From positions 1 to 64,000 of the forward strand of contig CBDCYS010000078.1 in assembly GCA_965224215.1 (NCBI GenBank): DNA of 64,000 nt, written 5' to 3'. The stretch comes from CBDCYS01 sp965224215 (GTDB lineage Bacteria; Acidobacteriota; Terriglobia; Bryobacterales; UBA6623). The first letter of the stretch is position 1. Each line of letters begins with the position of its first letter. The notes beneath the pieces were generated by a model. It had not been told where the DNA came from and made no database searches. It saw only the letters and a program-made list of their open reading frames with translations. Positions 1 to 9,088 of this stretch are shown here, in pieces. The position numbers and the translations under genes are program-made.

Positions 1-169
1 ATTGTTCCGTGGATACTTGATCGATCTGCTCCGTCCCGTTAGGAACGATTACTACTTCTCTTTGGGGATGATCGTATTTAAGTGTTGGTTAAGTCTTCTA
101 GACGCAGTTCCCCGTTCCCAGTTCCCACAAGCTCACTTACCCGGAGGATGTGGCACCAGGTTAGACCAG

Positions 170-903
170 CTATGTTTGTTTCGATCGTTTCTGGCCAATA
201 ATTCCGACGGCGAAGATAGCTACGCCTGCAATCATGATACCTGAATTATGCACAGATTCACTTTGCGAGTGTGGCTGCGTTCGTAGCGGGTTGGCGGTCG
301 TCGTGAGGTGGTAGCTCGGCAACTGGCCTTTTGGCTTCTCCGTGTCCGGTTTCCCTTCCCCGCCCAGAATCCGCGTCGTCAAAACCTCGCTCCGAAGTGA
401 CGTGTTTCCAGTGCGTTACGGCTAGTGCATAAAATTTTATGCATAGCACATAGCCAGGCTCTCAGATCAGCGCCCTCCCGACCACCGGCGGCAAGCCGCC
501 GTAGGGAGTCGGCTTCCTGCCGCGGAAGTTGTAAGGCGTCGAAGCCCCGATTTTATTGGGCCGCGAGGTCGTCACGGCTGGGCCTTGTTGGACGGGCCTT
601 TGGGAGCTATGCTGTTTTCATCTGGTAACCATGTGGGTGACCTCCTTGGGATTGGCTGGCGAAGCTGGGATCTTTGCCAGCCGACCTTTTTACCCCATGT
701 TTTAGGGGGTCCCCAATGGTCCCTTGCGGCTCAGCCCTCCTCAGGTCCACGCCGCAGTGCATAATTCAGGTGATATAGCCTGCAACGAACCCATCTGAAT
801 CAGCCCGATAAATAGACGAAACTATACCGACTAACGCGACAGCTGCACCCAAACCCTCTAGAACTTTGAAACTGTCTCGGAGGCTAATCACTTTCTTTTC
901 CAT
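170..903 (-). pseudogene. Small two-helix membrane protein gene split by a MITE
   Basis: Removing the element at 240-770 and one copy of the TGATA duplication restores an uninterrupted reading frame of 66 codons (65 residues), from an ATG at 903-901 to a TAG at 172-170. The product has a charged start (MEKKVISLRD), then two hydrophobic stretches (around residues 19-30 and 44-57) and a basic tail ending KRSKQT. Its start overlaps the end of the upstream membrane protein gene, so the two were probably co-translated. I do not recognise the family. As it stands only the first two thirds before the insertion can be made, fused to element sequence. The in-frame restoration is seen directly; the function is unknown. 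Confidence 0.75.
240..770 (-). mobile_element. 531-bp non-autonomous IS1380-family derivative (copy 1)
   Basis: Both ends carry the 14-bp inverted repeat CCTGAATTATGCAC and are flanked by the 5-bp duplication TGATA (235-239 and 771-775). The right part matches the 5' end of the full IS1380 copies at 1158 and 38589: leader, strong ribosome binding site and the first roughly 50 transposase codons. It then jumps at a GCCGGT/GCCCGT-like microhomology to the last few transposase codons. The residual 57-codon frame (complement 462-632) is broken at codon 5, where the two sister copies have CGA and this one has TGA. A perfect 18-bp palindrome, TGCATAAAATTTTATGCA, lies at 426-443. It needs transposase in trans. 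Confidence 0.9.
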
Positions 904-1157
904 GCTCTGTCCCCTCGGCCATAAGCGCCTCTTCAGCATTGGTCATGGTTGATCTCTTATAGAAGTCCATGAAAACTGAGTAGCAACCAAGCATGATAAT
1001 GTACTTAAACATACCGCCATAAAATGCATCTTCTGGCTTAAGGTCTTCAACAAGCCAAGGGTGAATAAAGTCAATCCAAGCAGCAATGAAAGTAGAGCAA
1101 AGCAAGAACATAATGATAGCCCATGTCCAGCTCAGCTTGCCAAGGCGCTTCTTTGAA

Positions 1158-2957
1158 CCTGAATTATGCACAGATTCGGCGTAGCCATCGTCGATGGAGT
1201 TGTGGCGATAGCGGCACTCGTGTCAACTCAGTGATTTCGCAAGTCGTCTTTTCTGCTGTTTCCCTCCCCGTTTGAGCCACCTCCTGATCCCGGCAGGGCA
1301 AAAGCGGGCTGGCAAGCGGCGTGTTCCCAGTACGTTGCGGCGAGTGCATGAAATTTTATGCATGGAGTGCCCCTCAGCTCAGCGCACCCTCCACCACCGG
1401 CGCCAAGCTCGATCCCGGCGGCCCCATCGCCCGCAGCCGTCGCATCAGCCGTTCAAACAGGCCCTTTTCCTGATAATGATCGCTGTAGCTGACACCCGTT
1501 CTGCCGGCGTGCCGCCAGATCTTGGCCGCCACGAACAGAAAACGCAGCCGCGCCGTCGCCAGGGTGGTGTGCCGCAGCGTCTCCACGCTGGCCTGGGCTT
1601 CGCGGTTGAACAGCAGCAGCCAGCAGTTGCGATTGTAGGCCAGCATGGCCAACTGAAAGTGATTGCGGTTCATGTCAAAGCGGCGCGAGGGATGGGCCGC
1701 CAGCCCGGCGTCGTTGTTGGCCTCCTTGATCAGGTTCTCGGCTCCGGCGCGCTGATTGTAAAACCACACCACCGCCGCGATCGGCTCGGCCAGATTGGTG
1801 ACAAACACGCGGTAGGTGTAAGCGCTGGTGGCGAACAACTGGTATTGCTCGGCCGCGCCGGCCTTGGGCTCGTTTTCGTAACGCAGCGCCAGGAAACGGC
1901 AGGCCCGCGCCCAGCCTTGCGGTTGGTAGAGGAATTCGCATTCCGCGTCCGCGTCGGAGCGGGGAGAGGGTTTCCATTCTGCTTGCTGCAAGCGCTCGAC
2001 CAGGCGCCGCGTTTTGCGCGCCACGATGACGAACTGACAAGCCGCCTTTTCATAGGCCTCCACCGCCTCCCAGCAATAAAAGCCGGAATCGGCCCGCGCC
2101 AGGATTTTCTTCACGCCGCCCGGCAAAGTCCGGAAAGCGCTCTCGAGGTGGGCGGCGATCTGTCGGCCCGTGGGCCGGTCGCCGTTGCGCAACCCGCCCA
2201 TCAGGTATTCGCGCGTCTCGGCCAGGAAGGTCAGTATCGGCTGGTAGCTGCGCTTGCCCTTGTTCTTGGGGTTGTAGCTCTTGCGCCCGCCCATCTGGCG
2301 GCCGTAGAGGGTATGCACGGTGGTGTCGGTGTCCAGCGTCACCGTCTCCAACTTCACGTGGGCCGCGGCCCAGACTCGTTCCCGCAGCTGGCGCTGAATG
2401 GAAAGGATCTGCTTCGCCACGTTGAGGTGCAGCGAGGCCAGAAAGCGCCACAGCGTGGACTGCGGCGGCAGACGCGTCACTTGCAAGATGCCGGTCAGGA
2501 TGGGGTCGCGAGCGATGAAGCGGAGTTGGTTGAGCCGCGCAAAGCCGACATAGAGGCCGAGCACGAGGGCCAGCACGAACTGGTAGGGGCTCATGGCTCG
2601 GGTGATCCGTTTGGTCGTGAGGGTTTCTTCCAGCAGCGCTTGGAAGCCGAGTTTTTCGAGCAGGGTGGCGACGGGCAGCAAGCCGCCGTAGGGAGTCAGA
2701 TTCTTGCCACGGAAGTGATAGGGCGTGGCAGCCCCGATTTTATTGGGCCGCGGGGCCCTCGCGCCGGGGCCTTGTTTGACGGGCCTTCGGGAGCTATGCT
2801 GTTTTCGTTTGGTAACCATTTGGGTGACCTCCTTGGGGTTGACTGGCGAAGCTGAAATCTTTGCCAGCCTACCTTTTTGCCCCATGTTTTCAGGGGCCCC
2901 CAAATGGTTCCTGGCGGCTCAGCCCTCACCAGGTGCACCGGCAGTGCATAATTCAGG
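1158..2957 (-). mobile_element. IS1380-family insertion sequence, copy 1 (1800 bp)
   Basis: Ends are CCTGAATTATGCAC inverted repeats with a 5-bp duplication TTGAA at 1153-1157 and 2958-2962. It has the same length (1800 bp) as the copy at 38589-40388 and differs from it at only a handful of positions, so both moved recently. It carries one transposase gene on the minus strand with a consensus ribosome binding site. It disrupts the 215-residue membrane protein gene. Confidence 0.93.
1374..2819 (-). CDS. IS1380-family DDE transposase
   Basis: This 481-residue protein is a DDE transposase of the IS1380 family, with an RNase H-like catalytic fold. The start is the ATG at 2819, seven bases after AAGGAGGT; longer readings upstream run into the element end. 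Catalytic landmarks are LDTDTTVHT (about residue 145), RADSGF (about 230) and the C-terminal signature YNQRAGAENLIKEANND (about 350), which matches the Y-R-E-K motif of IS4/IS1380 enzymes. It differs from the copy at 38727 by E for Q in CEFLYQ and by R for L in YNRNCW. The latter places a charged residue in an otherwise hydrophobic helix after the signature, so this copy may be less active. Full length for the family. Confidence 0.93.
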   Translation of the reverse strand: MVTKRKQHSSRRPVKQGPGARAPRPNKIGAATPYHFRGKNLTPYGGLLPVATLLEKLGFQALLEETLTTKRITRAMSPYQFVLALVLGLYVGFARLNQLRFIARDPILTGILQVTRLPPQSTLWRFLASLHLNVAKQILSIQRQLRERVWAAAHVKLETVTLDTDTTVHTLYGRQMGGRKSYNPKNKGKRSYQPILTFLAETREYLMGGLRNGDRPTGRQIAAHLESAFRTLPGGVKKILARADSGFYCWEAVEAYEKAACQFVIVARKTRRLVERLQQAEWKPSPRSDADAECEFLYQPQGWARACRFLALRYENEPKAGAAEQYQLFATSAYTYRVFVTNLAEPIAAVVWFYNQRAGAENLIKEANNDAGLAAHPSRRFDMNRNHFQLAMLAYNRNCWLLLFNREAQASVETLRHTTLATARLRFLFVAAKIWRHAGRTGVSYSDHYQEKGLFERLMRRLRAMGPPGSSLAPVVEGALS

Positions 2958-3366
2958 TTGAATCAACTAGTATTCCGATTGGCAAAGAACTTATCACTAA
3001 GGATCCTATAATTGTTTGTATATCATTACCAAACAATGCGACAAATATTGGGGCAAGATCCTCTAACTTCACGCCCCACCTGAAAGCAAAAAATAGCAGT
3101 ACTGCCAGAATTCAAACGAGTCTTGTGGGGCTTACGGTGAGGCTGGAATGGCTTTCAGGCAGTACGGGGTCCTGCTGACACCTAAATTCTTCCCCACGAT
3201 CCTTCAAAATCTCTTCAATCACTCCGAAGGCATCGTCCGAATACTCGGTCCGATCATTTCGTTCCCAAATGGCGTGAAGTTCGGACGTGTCGAATTTCGA
3301 GAACGATCAAAGTATCTTGGCTCTGTCAATTATCATCCGCTGCCTCCGCTCGTTGTGACGATGACA

Positions 3367-3896
3367 CCTGAATTATGCACAGATTCACTTTGCGAGTGTG
3401 GCTGCGTTCGTAGCGGGTTGGCGGTCGTCGTGAGGTGGTAGCTCGGCAACTGGCCTTTTGGCTTCTCCGTGTCCGGTTTCCCTTCCCGCCCAGAATCCGC
3501 GTCGTCAAAACCTCGCTCGGAAGTGACGTGTTTCCAGTGCGTTACGGCTAGTGCATAAAATTTTATGCATAGCGCATAGCCAGGCTCTCAGATCAGCGCC
3601 CTCCCGACCACCGGCAGCAAGCCGCCGTAGGGAGTCGGCTTCCTGCCGCGGAAGTGGTAAGGCGTCGAAGCCCCGATTTTATTGGGCCGCGAGGCCGTCA
3701 CGGCTGGGCCTTGTTGGACGGGCCTTTGGGAGCTATGCTGTTTTCGTCTGGTAACCATGTGGGTGACCTCCTTGGGGTTGGCTGGCGAAGCTGGGATCTT
3801 TGCCAGCCTACCTTTTTACCCCATGTTTTCGGGGGTCCCCAATGGTCCCTTGCGGCTCAGCCCTCCTCAGGTCCACGCCGCAGTGCATAATTCAGG
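3367..3896 (-). mobile_element. 530-bp non-autonomous IS1380-family derivative (copy 2)
   Basis: It is bounded by CCTGAATTATGCAC inverted repeats and the duplication TGACA (3362-3366 and 3897-3901). It is nearly identical to the copy at 240-770. It keeps an intact 57-codon frame on the minus strand (3588-3758): the transposase N-terminus MVTRRKQHSS through YGGLLPV, fused to VGRALI, the remnant of the transposase C-terminus. The SD AAGGAGGT is retained. It lies 26 bp upstream of the start of the broken 215-residue membrane gene, so it may have separated that gene from its promoter. Confidence 0.9.
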
Positions 3897-3901
3897 TGAC
3901 A

Positions 3902-4200
3902 TGAAGCTCAGTTCTAAGCCGGCATTTCCATTTGCCATCCCGGTGTCTGTAGTGTAGCCGGGCCAAGGCTGCGATGCAACGATCTTCGGACTGCTTACGC
4001 TGTCGTGAAGATGAATCCGGCGCGTGGGAATGCCTCACCTGCGTGGTGCTCCGCCTTATCCACAACCCGCCTCGGCTTCGACCAACTCGTGGCCTGGTAA
4101 CGGAAGCTATTGTAGAATAACAGCGGCTTAGATTGAAAAGGAGGAGGGGCTGGGCATGAGGAGCTGGAGCAGGAAGCATTCAAGTCCGACTCGGTCGAAC
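3902..4200. other. Intergenic, no gene recognised
   Basis: No reading frame with convincing composition, start site or family resemblance was found on either strand. The stretch separates the second MITE from the coiled-coil protein gene and is probably the remnant of the promoter region of the membrane-protein operon. Confidence 0.4.
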
Positions 4201-4488
4201 TCACTGCAGGCGCTTCATGCGGCTCTTGACATTCCTGGCCAGTCTCTCGAGGCGCTCGGCTTTCCTTATGCTTCGCAGGTCGACGACGAACTCCTCGTTC
4301 TTCTCAACCTCTTCTTGAAGTTCCTTCGCTAATTGCAGGATCTGTGTAAGGTCCTTCTTCGAGCGCTCGAAGTCTTCCTTGAGGACGGCCATATTGCGTG
4401 ATTTCCCGCTCGGCAAACGAGTATCCTTCGGCCGTTGCGGCAGAGCGACAGGAGCGAGCAGTAGAAAAACGAGGACCCAAGCCAGCAT
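4201..4488 (-). CDS. Small exported coiled-coil protein
   Basis: A protein of about 95 residues. It starts with a signal peptide (MLAWVLVFLLLAPVALPQ), followed by a charged helix from KEDFERSKKDLTQILQ to the end, rich in E, K, L and R, as in short periplasmic coiled-coil proteins often seen in Acidobacteriota. I chose the ATG at 4488 because GAAGG lies ten bases upstream. Two further ATGs at 4509 and 4530 arise from a 21-bp tandem duplication that repeats the start codon and seven residues in frame (MELYAST, MELKVST). Function unknown. It has no clear operon partner. Confidence 0.6.
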   Translation of the reverse strand: MLAWVLVFLLLAPVALPQRPKDTRLPSGKSRNMAVLKEDFERSKKDLTQILQLAKELQEEVEKNEEFVVDLRSIRKAERLERLARNVKSRMKRLQ

Positions 4489-4527
4489 GGTAGATACCTT
4501 CAGCTCCATGGTAGATGCGTACAGCTC
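4486..4527. repeat. 21-bp tandem duplication at a gene start
   Basis: Two 21-bp units (4486-4506 and 4507-4527) both begin CATGGTAGAT and end CAGCTC, with a third partial unit after them. Because 21 is a multiple of three, each unit adds a start codon and seven codons in frame to the minus-strand gene. Confidence 0.8.
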
Positions 4528-4530
4528 CAT

Positions 4531-4825
4531 GATACGAAGGCTTCAGGAAAACCTCAAATCAGCCAGCGCGGGCCCTACCCAGCCACTGAGCCGATTCAGC
4601 ATGCCGCCATCGGAACATGATCGCGGCGTTGATGACGAGCATCAGGGACGGACACGGAGCAATCGCGATGGTCGGCGCCAAAGTCCTTCGCTGTCCAGCC
4701 GTTTCAGACGACCAGCTTGCTTGGTTCCCTCGATTTTCCGCTGCACGAATGACCACCACCACACCTGATACACTAATGTCCGACTTTTGGGAACTTTTCA
4801 CGAATATCGATTGAAGGAGACACCG
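4531..4825. other. Intergenic, no gene recognised
   Basis: Short open frames on both strands have no family resemblance and no ribosome binding site. The segment lies between two divergently oriented genes (minus-strand coiled-coil protein and plus-strand dihaem peroxidase remnant) and probably holds both promoters. No strong -35/-10 pair was assigned. Confidence 0.4.
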
Positions 4826-6557
4826 ATGTGGCCACGGGTTTTGTCGATTGTTGCGATTACTCTGCTGGTTTTTTCAAGTTGCACTAGGTCCGACGATCCC
4901 CCAGACGACCCGAACCTTCCCCCTAACGGGCTCACCGGAGTCACCTTCCTCGATCAGGGCTGGAGCGATGAGGTTCAGCAATTGTTCTGGTTCACGAGCC
5001 AGGGCTCGCAAATTATTCCGTATGACTGGTTCCTGGTCCTGGAGCAGGAGACGAGTGAAGATCTATTTCGATCCGAAGCCAATATGGCTATATTCCGACG
5101 CAACCGAGCCAATGGAACCCCGATGGTCTGCCGGTGGGATTTGTGCGGGACCTCGATTCGGCGGACGGGCAACCATGGATGGGATTCACCTGCGCTACCT
5201 GCCACACCAGCCAAATCGACTTCAAGGGAACCAGCATGTTCGTCGGCGGGGCGCCCACTTTGGCGGATTTCACGGCCTTCCTGGGGGATTTGACGGCGGC
5301 CATGAGCGCTACCGTCCAGGACGACGCGAAATTTGACCGTTTCGCCAAGAAAGTTCTCGGTGCCGGATATTCTTCAGTCAAAGCAGAGGACTTGCGGGAA
5401 GCCCTGCTCAAGAACACCCTGGTCTTGCTGAACCGTATCAAAGTCAACGAGGCTCCCAACCCATACGGACATGCGCGCCTGGATGCGTTCGGCCAGATCT
5501 TAAACCAGGTGATGGTGGTTGGGCTAGACGAGGACGCCAATATCAAGCCCCCGAACGCCCCTGTTTCCTATCCATTCTTGTGGGGGACGGACCAGTCAAA
5601 CGTTGTGCAATGGAACGGTTCGGCGCCGAACATAGTGATCGGTGGCTTTCCCATTGGGGCGCTCGCGAGAAATATTGGAGAAGGGCTCGGCGTCTTTGGC
5701 GCGCTCGAAATTAAGCCCAGGAAGAAACTTCCGCCGAACTACAAGTCGTCGGTCAGCAAGCGAAACTTGCTCAAGCTCGAAGAGTGGGTCAAAATACTGC
5801 GCGCTCCAAAATGGCCGGAGAACATTCTGCCGCCGATCGAACCGGAAAAAGCCGCGAACGGGCAGATTCTCTACCAAGAACACTGCGCCGGCTGTCACTC
5901 GCTCGTCACCGACCCCGACGCCAAATACACAGCGGTAATGACACTGATCTCGGAGGTCAAAACAGACCCGCTGATGGCGGATAACTTCATCCAGCGCGTT
6001 GGCAAAACAGGCATTCTTGAAGGGACGCCAAAGACATTTCTCAAGAAATTCGGCGCGGAGGCTTGCGGCTCGGACATCGTCACGAATTCCGTTATCGGAG
6101 TTATTCTTCACAAGCCGTTGAGTTCGCTGCTCTCGACCCGGCTCGACCCGAGCGCTGATACCGGACTCAAGACGCTTTCCGCTGAACTGGAAGCTGCCAC
6201 GTCTCCGGACCATGTCAACGGCTACCTCGAGGCTCGCGGCGAAGAGGGCGAAGAATGCTTCGAACCCCGAGCCTACAAGGCCCGCCCGCTCAACGGAATA
6301 TGGGCGACCGCGCCCTATCTCCATAACGGCTCGGTGCGAATTTGCGGCAGCTTCTGGAGGAACCGGAAAAACGAGTCAAAGAGTTTAAGGTCGGCAGCCG
6401 CGAATTCGACCCCATCAATGTCGGACAGGTCACGGATGCTGGTCCGTCAACCCTCGATACATCGATTGAAGGGAATTCCAACTCGGGCCACACCTATGGG
6501 ACCACGCTGACCGACGGCGAAAAGTGGGCGCTTGTCGAGTACATCAAGAGCCTGTAG
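4826..6557 (+). pseudogene. Dihaem cytochrome c peroxidase-like lipoprotein, two frameshifts
   Basis: The ATG at 4826 follows GAAGGAGA and opens a lipoprotein signal with lipobox FSSC near residue 17. The frame must shift near 5085 to reach YGYIPTQPSQWNPDGLPVGF and the first haem site CATCH, then continues through the second haem site CAGCH (about 5885) and APYLHNGSV. A missing base near 6338 (GTGCGAAT where GTGCCGAAT is expected) then shifts it into the C-terminal frame, which reads NLRQLLEEPEKRVKEF and ends YIKSL at the TAG at 6557. Two CxxCH sites plus the APYLHNGSVP motif are typical of bacterial dihaem cytochrome c peroxidase relatives, periplasmic enzymes that reduce peroxides or act in related redox chemistry. 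As written it cannot yield the full protein. Confidence 0.75.
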
Positions 6558-6677
6558 TCGGCGGCAACAAGCACCGACTTTGTCAGAGCCCCGAACGCCA
6601 GTGAGTGGGTCCGGCGCGGAGCAACGGCACCGCGAACAGCGAGCAGGTCCGCAAGCGCCGTCGGCCCAGGGCCGGCC

Positions 6678-7755
6678 CTAGAAACCCAATTCTTCAGCGA
6701 TCCGTTCCGCGTGCCAAGCCGTGCTCCCTAGCGAAAACTCGCTTGCCTTGGCCCGCTTCAAATAGAAGTGCAGATCTTGCTCCCAGGTGAACCCGATTCC
6801 GCCGTGAAGCTGGATCGCCTGCTGGCTGGCGAACCGGTACGCTTTATTCGCCGCGACCTTCGCCATAGAGGAGGCGAGCGCCAATCGTTCCGGTTGCTCA
6901 TCGGCCACGATGGCCGCATAGTAGACCGCTGAGCGTGCTTTCTCCAAACTGATGAGCATGTCGGCCGCGCGATGCTGGACCGCTTGGAAGCTGCCCACCG
7001 GTCGGCCAAACTGCCGCCGCGCCTTTACATACGCCACGGTCACCTCAAGCAATTCAGCCGCCCCTCCCACCATCTCCGCCGCCAGCGCAACAGTGGCAAC
7101 GTCAATCGTTTGCTGGAGTACATCGATCGACCCCGCGCCAATGGTCTCCGCCCGCGCCGCGTCGAAGGTCAGCGAGCGTTCGCGTTGGGTCTAGCGTATC
7201 CAGTGTGGTGACGTTCGGGTCACGCGGCAGGACGAGCCGCACTCGGGCATCTCCGTCTTTCAAAACGCAGATGATTAGGTCAGCCTGCGCAGCCTCAGGG
7301 ACGAAGCTCTTCGTGATGGTTTCCTCATGGCCGCTAAAGGTTTTCAGCGAGGCTAGATCCCAACCCGAATCAGGCTCGTAGACCGCCAGCGTCGCCTTGA
7401 GCCGACCGTCAGCAATACCCGGCAAGTATTTGCGGCACGCCTCATCGCTTCCAATTCGCTGCAAGGCGACTGCGGCCAGCACCGCTGAAGAAAAGAAGGT
7501 ACCCGGCACCAGCCGCCGCCCCATCTCCTCCATCAGCAGAGCTAAATCGAACGTGTCTGAACCGAGCCCGTCGTGCTCTTCTGGAATCATCAAAGCCGGC
7601 CAGCCGACTTCGCTAATCTTGCGCCAAATCTCGTCAGACGTGGATTCGGAATTGTCGAGCATCCGACGCATGCCCGAGCCGGGCCATTCGCTGGAAAGCA
7701 ACTCGCGGGCGGAACGCCGTAGCAGCTCCTGGTCTTCGGTCAGCGAAAAGTTCAT
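6678..7755 (-). pseudogene. Acyl-CoA dehydrogenase (FadE-type subunit), frameshifted
   Basis: From the ATG at 7755 the frame reads NFSLTEDQELLRRSARELL and carries the acyl-CoA dehydrogenase N-terminal and middle domains (GWPALMIPEEHDGLG, AVYEPDSGW). Around 7170-7190 the frame is lost. The other frame continues exactly where expected (SLTFDAARAETIGAG) through RRQFGRPVGSFQAVQHR and LHGGIGFTWEQDLHFYLKR to the stop at 6678. A single-base indel explains it. The enzyme would oxidise an acyl-CoA with FAD. Its neighbour at 7759 is a second subunit type, and such pairs form heterotetramers in sterol or branched-chain degradation (family knowledge). A sequencing error cannot be excluded, but the partner is broken too. 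Confidence 0.75.
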
Positions 7756-7758
7756 CAC

Positions 7759-8898
7759 CTATTTCCTGGGCAATCCGAGAACCCGCTCGGCGATGACGGT
7801 GCGTAATATCTCCGCCGTCCCGCCCTCGATGGAATTGCCGCGTGACCGCAAATAGCCGAATTGCCAGCTCCCCTCTTGCTCCGGCATTAGAGCGGCCTTA
7901 GCTCCGAGTCGGTCGAGGCCCAACTCTTGGAGCTGCTGATTCGCTTCAGCCCAAGCGACCTTAATCATGGAGCTATGGAAACCGTACAGTTGCTCTCCGA
8001 ACCGTTCGCAGTTGAGTTGCAGGGCCTGCACGTCAACGTAGACTTCGGCCAGCTTCTGGCGAGCAGCGGAATCAAGAACGCCCTCCTTTCGCGCTGAATC
8101 AACCAGAGAGTCGAATGACTTCTGCAACTGCAGGCTGGACCGGAACGAAATGTTCGCGCGCTCGCGGGTGAAGGTCTTCATGGCGACCATCCAGCCTTCG
8201 TTCTCGGGCCCGATGCAGTTTCGCTTCGGCACGCGCACGCCATCGAAGAACATCTCGCCGAACTCCGCCTCGCCCGTGATCTGTGGCAAAGGCTTGACGC
8301 TCACGCCCGGGGATCTCATGTCAACGGCAAGCGCGCTGATGCCTTTGTGCCGGGGCCGCTCCGGATCGCTGCGGACCAGCAGCAAACAGAAGTCGGCAAG
8401 GCGCGAGGAGCTCGTCCAGATCTTCTGACCGGTGACGACGTACGCATCCCCTTCGCTGACGGCACGAGTTTGCAAAGACGCCAGGTCGGACCCGGCATTG
8501 GGCTCGGAAAAACCCTGGCACCAAATCTCTTCCCCTGATAGGATCTTCGGCAAATAGCGTTTTTTCTGCTCATCGCTGCCACAGGCAATGATCGCCGGCC
8601 CCGCGATCAGCAGACCGATGGAGTTCAGCGGTTCGGGTACATTGGCTCGGGCAACCTCTTCGTTGTAGATGAATTCCTGGCGGAGTGCGGCGCCTTGTCC
8701 GCCATACTCGGACGGCTAACTCAAGCCGATCCAGCCCCCGTCGAAAAGCTTTCGCTGCCAAAGGCGGCGGGCGTCCGTGTCACTTCGCTTCGCCGCTACT
8801 TTGTTGGCCTCAAGCCAGCTCCGCAAGCGTTGCCGAAACGCGGCATCTTCTGAAGAGTCGAGCAGTCGAGGTTCGCTTCCTTCGGCTTCAGATGACAT
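7759..8898 (-). pseudogene. Acyl-CoA dehydrogenase, amber codon in the N-terminal domain
   Basis: The frame runs from an ATG at 8898 (a longer start at 8952 is possible) to the TAG at 7759, and is one continuous acyl-CoA dehydrogenase except for a TAG at 8718-8716. That codon sits in GWIGLS-stop-PSEYGG, where the family almost always has tryptophan (WPxEYGG), so TGG to TAG is the simplest change. Downstream motifs are intact: CQGFSEPNAGSDLASLQT, DAYVVTGQKIWTSS, and the C-terminal EGGTAEILR that carries the catalytic glutamate position in related enzymes. It precedes the frameshifted partner by three bases, so the two formed an operon and probably one heteromeric enzyme. Both halves are now inactive as written. 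Confidence 0.78.
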
Positions 8899-9088
8899 GG
8901 TCTTTTTATCGGGACCGATAGGACTGGCTGGAGCGGGAGCAAAGAGGAACAATCATAGCAAGCCGCGCTCGCACCCGCCCTAAGCGTTCAAGTGGAGTCA
9001 GCTACCGGGAGGGAAGACAGGGAGATAGATCAGCTGGTACGGTCGAAAACGCCACCGCCGCGAAAAGTGGGTAATCAGTCGGCAGGGG

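Larger units (their letters stand above)
884..3336 (-). pseudogene. 215-residue membrane protein gene with two in-frame TGA codons and an IS insertion
   Basis: Excising the IS at 1158-2957 and one TTGAA duplication joins the two sides in frame over 216 codons, from an ATG at 3336-3334 (preceded by GGAGG six bases upstream) to a TAG at 886-884. The first 75 residues form a soluble domain with the motif TSELHAIWERND followed by DDAFGVIEEILKDRG, a pattern I have seen in short hypothetical proteins. About four transmembrane segments follow, then an acidic tail. TGA interrupts the frame at 3309-3307 and 3114-3112. All tryptophans in confidently coding parts use TGG, so nonsense mutation (perhaps CGA to TGA) is more likely than recoding. 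The gene ended overlapping the next one. No function is assigned. Confidence 0.75.

Noticed and set aside
1272..2855. Long open frame (about 527 codons) antisense to the first IS1380 transposase, repeated at 38691-40274
   Set aside because: It is the mirror of a GC-rich transposase gene, has no ribosome binding site and a low-complexity composition; the sense strand has all catalytic motifs.
4559..4801. Small minus-strand protein of 80 codons
   Set aside because: No SD, unusual composition and no conservation signal that I can see; left as intergenic.
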